Below are positions 57,941 to 64,000 of a stretch of 64,000 nucleotides of DNA, in pieces. This DNA comes from Hyperoplus lanceolatus (lineage: Eukaryota; Chordata; Actinopteri; Uranoscopiformes; Ammodytidae). Made by a program: the position numbers and the translations under genes. The notes beneath the pieces are model-generated. The model made no database searches and was not told where the DNA came from. It saw nothing but the letters and a program-made list of their open reading frames with translations. Numbering within the stretch: position 1 is the first letter of the stretch; each line of letters opens with the position of its first letter. The DNA is taken from assembly GCA_026929865.2 (NCBI GenBank), contig CM049403.1, forward strand, positions 23,864,001-23,928,000. Direction: 5' to 3'.

Positions 57941-59009
57941 CAGTTTTTCTCAGTCGCTTTGGTGCTTTTCTCACATCACTATTAACATTTGCACAGCAGT
58001 TAGTGCATTTCTCAAAACAATTAGTGCAAACTGCAAAACCTAGTGGATAACCTGCAAAAGTACGTCACATGCTCAAAATGGATAGTCTATTCCTCAAAAG
58101 CAAGTATTCATGTCAATGAAACTGCCAGTATCATCAAAATGAGAAGTCTTAACACCACGTTTATGAACAAGATAGTCAAATGGCTTTGTCATCTTTTCAT
58201 TATGACAGTTTATTCTCTCAGTGTTTTCCAATGCAAAAAAAAGGTCAGAACTCGGTGACACTACATGAAAATGCTCAAGACAGCACTATACACTACTTGT
58301 ACAGCCATTTGAAAACTACAGTAAAGTTACACATTGCTGTAGTTAGGGGAGTAAGTGAGTACAAGACACTGAATTCGTATGTTTCACATTTTTACTGTAT
58401 ATGCTCTTTGCAATTCTACAGCATTGTGCAAAAGAAAAATACACTTCAGTCACTATTAGAACAAACATAAAAAAACACCCTTTTGGTAGAGCTGTGCACA
58501 AATGTGAACAATATAACAGGACATATTGTAACTGAACATATAGGTAAATCATTCTGGCACATCCAGACGTTCCTGTCTGTCTGGCCACATATTTTCATCT
58601 ACATCACAACGGATATTATCCCTTGCAATGCAGCGAGGAAAGTATCTATGATAAAGAAAAGGTATAACATTTGCTTGGCAGAATTTGATAACTAGTTCAA
58701 CAATTTTGTATGTAATGACTCAAGCAATGAAATGAAGACTATTAGTTTTATTGGGAATGACTATTCAGCATCAATAAGTATAGTTCATTTTGACTGACAT
58801 GACATAAGCAAATGTCAATGTTATAAAACAGCAGAGAATTGTATGAAAGCAACTGATACATGTCCAAAAGCATTTGCAATTTGTTCAGAGGAAGGAGAAA
58901 TTGCTACTATGATGTGCTCAAATGACTAAATGTTGCGGAGGTTGAACTAATAGTTATGAGAATTTTTATTCTGATCTGAGAAAAGCACCAAAGCGACTGA
59001 GAAAAACTG
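57941..59009. mobile_element. Tc1/mariner-type non-autonomous element
   Basis: Inverted ends CAGTTTTTCTCAGTCGCTTT...AAAGCGACTGAGAAAAACTG, at least 36 bp, with TA on both outer sides (57939-57940, 59010-59011). Length is 1,069 bp with no intact transposase. Confidence 0.85.
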
Positions 59010-59390
59010 TAAAATGATAGGTTACTAATTCAGTATAATTTGGAGGTATTCATCTTTTACTTGAGTATTTTAATGCTATTCGACATGTTTCAGATTTAGA
59101 TTTTACTCACAAAACACAAGATCAATTCATAAAATAAAATACTTTGTAATAAATTCATATCAAAAAGCAAAAAGTAGTTTAGCTCCATTGTACATGCCTC
59201 GCTTAAATGATAATGCATCAATAATACTTATCTTTTTGAGTACTTTTACTTACTTTGGAATTCAAGACTTTCACTTGTAAAGGTAGGCTTACATTTTTAT
59301 AGTGTGGTATTGCTACTTATTCTAAAATATTGATTTACTTTATACACTTCTTATCAATATTCAGTTCAGTGTCTTTGAGTTGCAGTGAAT

Positions 59391-59750
59391 CCTGGTCTGA
59401 GCAAGGAAAGACAGCTTTTAGCTTCAGTGCCCCTGACTCCTGGAACAACTTACAGCATCAAATTAAAATAAATACCTTCATATCCTTTAACAAATTTAGA
59501 TATTATCTTAAATCTGCCTAACTCTACCTGTAACTGTTTTAATTAAGGTATATTGTACTTTCACTCATTTCATTTTAATTGCAGCCATTCTAGATCGCTG
59601 TCTAAATGTTTCCATTGTTTTGTCAGTTGTTGTGTAGGCTATTTGATGTATTTGCTTTACATATTGTGGATTGTTTTTTCATTTTAAATGAGGGTCACCT
59701 TTCAATTGATCTCTCGAGTATAAATAAGAGTTCAAAGAAATTTGATTCTG
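59391..59750 (+). mobile_element. LINE 3' fragment (same family as 11970-14705)
   Basis: 'ggtctgagcaaggaaagacagc', 'tgcccctgactcctggaac', 'taactgttttaatta' and 'tttcaattgatctctcgag' match the end of the RT frame and the 3' UTR of the DPP9 intron LINE. It is 5'-truncated and lacks the (GT)n tract. Confidence 0.82.
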
Positions 59751-59759
59751 CAATGAAGC

Positions 59760-62700
59760 AGTTTTGCATGGGGATGAGTAAAGTTGTATCACCAATCAAT
59801 GAAATAACCGGTAACAAAGCACATTTAAAATACTGGACTATTATATCATATTCAATCTTCTTATGTAGGCTATACAAACACAGAAACAGGAAGCCTTCAT
59901 TTTCAGCGAAAACTGTGATTTATTACGAGAAGAAAATCTACACGAACGAATCAACTTTTCAGTTTCTGAATAGTTTAACATCCTTTCATAAATGTCTAAC
60001 TGAATTTACATATCAATACTTCCTGAAGGTTCAACAGTCCCTGCATTTAAGCCACGTCAGTGAAGAGAACATTTTTTCCAGATTTTCATTGACTTATTTT
60101 ACTTGGAAGGACTTTGTGAAAATATCTGTTAAAAAAAAATACCACTGAATTGTGAAAATGACATCATGACATTCATACACATGCTATCTATCTAATTTGT
60201 ATTTAAAGGCATAAACCAAGCAATAATTGAAAAACTAATTTTGGAGTATTCCCAAAAGCTTTAACATAGCTCCCAGTGGGGACTAATGAGATCCACGTTC
60301 TCGTTTAGTGTAATATTTGCATCTAGGAGATGTCTTTGTTTTTCTTCATCTCTTTAATATAATTTTTGGAGAAAAAATGAGGTCATACATCAGTAGGCCT
60401 ATGTCTTCACCGGGATTGGAATTTCTTGATTTTTCTTTCAATTTACAACATATAAATGGAAAGCATTTTGGGCGTATTCCTTAGAGGGGTTTAGCTTGCC
60501 TAAAATGGGTACTTTATCCTCAATTAATTTTAAATAGGGCAGGATGAGGAGAAGGCAATGTTATGATGTATCAATTATAATTGTCCAACACTACAACAAT
60601 AACAATCTGCACTGCACAATGAGTATTTAAGTACTTGTGTATATTTACTTACAATTTTTGGATGTAGTACTTTTACTAATACAGGCCTCTCATATTCTGC
60701 TCTCTGTAAATTATTAAGATATTTTTCAACCACAGGAAAAATTGTTATGGCCAATGTTGGTGGTGATTAATCCTATTTTATTACCATAATAACTTATTTA
60801 TTAATAATCTATTTTTTCTTTTAAATTGCATTATTTGCTTCTAGGATAACACATGTATCGAGATTATTCAAGAGTTATTATCAATCAACAAAATGTAATA
60901 TCCTACTAAAATAACAGCGTTATTAACATTATGCTGACAATGACCATGCACTTACATTCAAAAACTTAAATCTTACCATTTCTATTTAATGTACCAGAGC
61001 TAGGGCTTCAGGCTAATTTTCATCTACATGTCACAATTTAAACATACAGTTACAGAACAGATCTAAACAATACATCACACAAAACCTTGTCAGCAACACG
61101 TGTATGTTGTGTTAAATGAAAAGGATATGAGTGCAAAGTAAAGAAAATAAAAAATTGGCTCATTATCTGATTAACTTGCAATTCTTGTCAAATATATTTT
61201 TGCAATTCTTTTCAGATATTGTCCCTCGCGTGATACAAATGTAGTGCTATAGTTGACTTAAACAGGCAACTTTGCAACATTACGGTTTGATAGAAAGAGG
61301 GTTATTAAAAGTCATTCTACCACCTTCCATCTGAGACAGTTGTCATATGATGAAGATAAATAAAACCGACTTTCCATTTTTTCATAAATTATTCCGGAAG
61401 TTTAAGCTCCATTGGCTTTGAGGATATAGAACAGCACCCTCTTCCTGTTGTGTGTTGCCCAGCAATCCATCAGATTTAAATGTTCCCATGTCCACAGACC
61501 GAAGAACTAGTAGAGATATATATTTGCCACCATGTTAATGGGGCGTTATATGAACAGAATGCACCGACATTCTGTTGACAGACATTCCAAAGCTTTGCGT
61601 GGCTCAGGGTGAACGTGGGTACAGCAACTCTAGAGTCACCACAAGGTTACTTACTGTCACTACCATGAATCATACATTTATCAAATTATCAGTGGGAGTA
61701 TCCAGCCAGACAGGCTTTTCATGCTATCCTCTCTGAGATTATTGCCACCAGCCTATACACAGTATACAAGCAAATAGCATTTTGTCTCTTTAAAAACAAT
61801 AATTATGACTTGAACATCGGAAATAACTTGTATTTTCATCCTAAAATAAACCAAAGCAGATACTGCACATTATTGAAAGAACAAAAGTGAACTCTGAACT
61901 GACAGATAATGAACCAAGTGAATATCTGACTGACCTTTCTGCCCTTTGACTCTTACTACTGGACATTACCGTTATAAAAGAAACCTAATAAGAATGCTGA
62001 AGACAGTAGCTTATTATGTTGGAGGGGGAGCTGTGATGAAAAACATATTAAAGATCTATCTAACAATCTTATCTAACATTTAGGGAAATGTGTGAGAGTC
62101 TTTAAAAAGAGGCCATATGAAGAAGATTTATAATCATTTTAAGTATGATAAACAAAAAACAAAAGAAGAATTTAACTGAATTATAATGAAATTTAAGTAA
62201 AATTGGAATATAAATAGAGACTCACATCCTGTAAAGTTGTTGTTTAAAACATCAAGAGTATTTATATTTTATTCTTATCATTTTGTTTTTATCAATGTTT
62301 TTTTTTGTTTGGGTAGGCCTTCTATGTTTTGTAATCAACATTAATGTTGTAATTTCAGTGTTATGAATGAATCAATGGAGTCGTTGGATGAAAGACCATA
62401 TTTATAAAACATAAATCCATGCAAACAATGAAAGTTTGGGTTTTAAAATGCTTATTTTTGAATGATTTAGCAGTCCAGTCCAAAGTAGAGAAAAAGCCAA
62501 AGGCATGTTTACCTTTAGGTTTTTGTTTAGACCTTGGATCAGTTATCAATCCCTGCTCTGAGAACCTGAAGTGTGAAGAGTTAGCGACTGCATACGTACT
62601 ATTATGCATTGATATAACTTGATATTGTTGAACAAACTGTAATTGAAATCCCAGTGAAGTTTCACTCTATTCTGCCAAGGTAATTATGCAATTCAAGACC

Positions 62701-63480
62701 AACATTTACCAAAGTGGGACGTTTCCTGGAGCTGAATCTCATGGAAAGTTTTCTGATGGGCTTTTTGGGATCTGTGACGTCAAGACAACGTTTGAGACCT
62801 CCACAAAAACAGTAATGGTTGACTGTTTCCCATGTCAGAGTGCTGCAGGAAAGTGAGATTCTGTGGAAATTAGTATTATTCAAAAGCAACACAAATGGAG
62901 AGCCTCAATGTAAGAGTGGTATGGATAAAAACCTGCGATCTGATGAGGACCCTCACTGAGGAGCTAGTCCCACTCAGCTTCACCTAATGTGACTGAAGTG
63001 GATGATATATGGGCAGAGGGGCTGTGATGATGATCAATTCTTCAAAGTTGTTCTGCCTCATTTCTAGTCATGTAAACCATAGGTAGAGTCTAAGTGACAT
63101 TGAAACATACAAAAACTTTGATTTATTAGTGGTTGGGGGCAGAGTGGGCCTTATGTTCAGCTCCTAATGGTTTTGTAAAGTGCTTGACATTGTAAGTGAT
63201 CTATCATGATCATTATGTCTTGGCGTTAACTTGCTCAAAATAATTTAAATCCTGACATTACACTTAGAGATCTATGTCTGCAGTGATCATTTGTAAATTC
63301 AGAGACCTTATTTCACGATATTAATTATTTACTGTAATATCCCTTCAGAAACTTATATTTGTATGCAAATACAAATAGGAAATATATCATTTCATCTCGG
63401 CTTTTAATGTCTATTTGTCTCCTACATATCAGTTAATCAAGCTGCATAAATAATGTTGTACAATAGTAGTAGACGTATGT
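59760..63480. other. Intergenic, no gene recognised
   Basis: AT-rich sequence with only short frames without homology or codon bias. No clear transposon ends. A more distant conserved element could be missed by eye. Confidence 0.5.
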
Positions 63481-63759
63481 GTGAATAAGATCCAGTGCAT
63501 TGGTTGACTTCAGCTGTGCATGCCAACACTCAGAGAACAAAAAAAGCAGGAGCTCCCACTCTGCTTGTTATGGATGTGGACAAAAAGTCAAGTGCGTCGT
63601 TTTCAGCCCATGACATGCCACCAGTGGGACACCTCCAATTAGGTCTATTTGATTGGGCCCTCCTACATTTACTAATTACAGCCAGATTCAATTTACTTGA
63701 CTGGGGAAGTCTGCCTATTACCTATCTTGCCATGAGACGGATGAGAGTCTTTCTACTCC

Positions 63760-64000
63760 TATATGATGAACATATTCTTAAAAATCCAAACCTGGAATGA
63801 CCCGAAACACAAAGCAAGAGTGCATGGTGAAGAAATGGTTAGCGAACAAACACATTAACGTTTTACAGTGGCCCGGCCAGAGTTCTGACTTGAATCCAAT
63901 TCAGAATCTGTGGAGGAAGCTAAAGATCAGGGTGATGGCAGTGAGACCATCCAAACTGAAAGAGTTGGAGCTCATTGCTAAAGATGAATGGGCAAAAATA
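63760..64000 (+). pseudogene. Tc1 transposase C-terminal fragment, cut by window edge
   Basis: '[14 protein letters not shown]' followed after a frame change by '[20 protein letters not shown]' and '[13 protein letters not shown]', the C-terminal catalytic part of Tc1-like transposases. The third catalytic residue position (usual DLNPIENLW) reads Q, and the frame is broken, so it is inactive. Confidence 0.85.

Noticed and set aside
59606..60148. Plus-strand frame of 180 residues
   Set aside because: Begins in the 3' UTR of a LINE fragment and runs on by chance through AT-rich DNA; no domain, no splice context.

Overview
This is a vertebrate nuclear window, most likely from a ray-finned (teleost) fish. 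It holds multi-exon genes with GT-AG introns and vertebrate DPP9 and DAZAP1 orthologues. The background is AT-rich and carries many (GT)n tracts, Tc1/mariner, hAT and piggyBac-like DNA transposons, a tRNA-derived SINE and a LINE of the CR1/L2/Rex1 type. No bacterial-style operons, rRNA or CRISPR are present.

Layout. (1) 1-4,200: a ~1.2 kb tandem duplication with (GT)n tracts; its second copy is split by a nested transposon. (2) 4,211-6,195, plus strand: a compact four-exon gene with CCAAT box, TATA box and poly(A) signal. It encodes a 235-residue secreted protein of the ANGPTL3/4/8 group that stops where the fibrinogen-like domain would begin. (3) 7,221-~33,600, minus strand: a complete DPP9. 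I assembled 20 coding exons that stay in frame across 19 junctions (882 residues); the catalytic triad falls exactly 19 residues downstream of human numbering. Its introns host a LINE, SINE, a Helitron-like element and a stack of nested DNA transposons, including a 1.8 kb hAT-type element that is almost entirely one palindromic array. (4) 34,440-~55,240, minus strand: a complete DAZAP1. Thirteen coding exons stay in frame (434 residues; two RRMs and a Pro/Gln/Gly-rich tail with a 33-nt microexon and a 93-nt exon absent from the 407-residue human form). (5) 55,250-64,000: intergenic, with a hAT element encoding a zinc-finger transposase remnant, a palindromic-ended mariner-like element, a 5'-truncated LINE and a decayed Tc1 transposase running off the right edge.

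Functionally, DPP9 is a cytosolic/nuclear prolyl dipeptidase that restrains NLRP1/CARD8 inflammasomes in mammals. DAZAP1 is an RNA-binding splicing and translation factor. The ANGPTL-like gene is probably a secreted regulator of lipoprotein lipase. DAZAP1 and DPP9 lie head-to-tail; DPP9 and the ANGPTL-like gene converge with about 1 kb between their poly(A) signals. Most unexplained structure comes from transposons, several with target-site duplications readable in the sequence. The most unusual observations are the fibrinogen-less ANGPTL, a mobile-element family with 9-bp target duplications (three copies), and the palindromic array. All exon boundaries were worked out by hand from splice consensus, reading frame and remembered family sequence; no database was searched.
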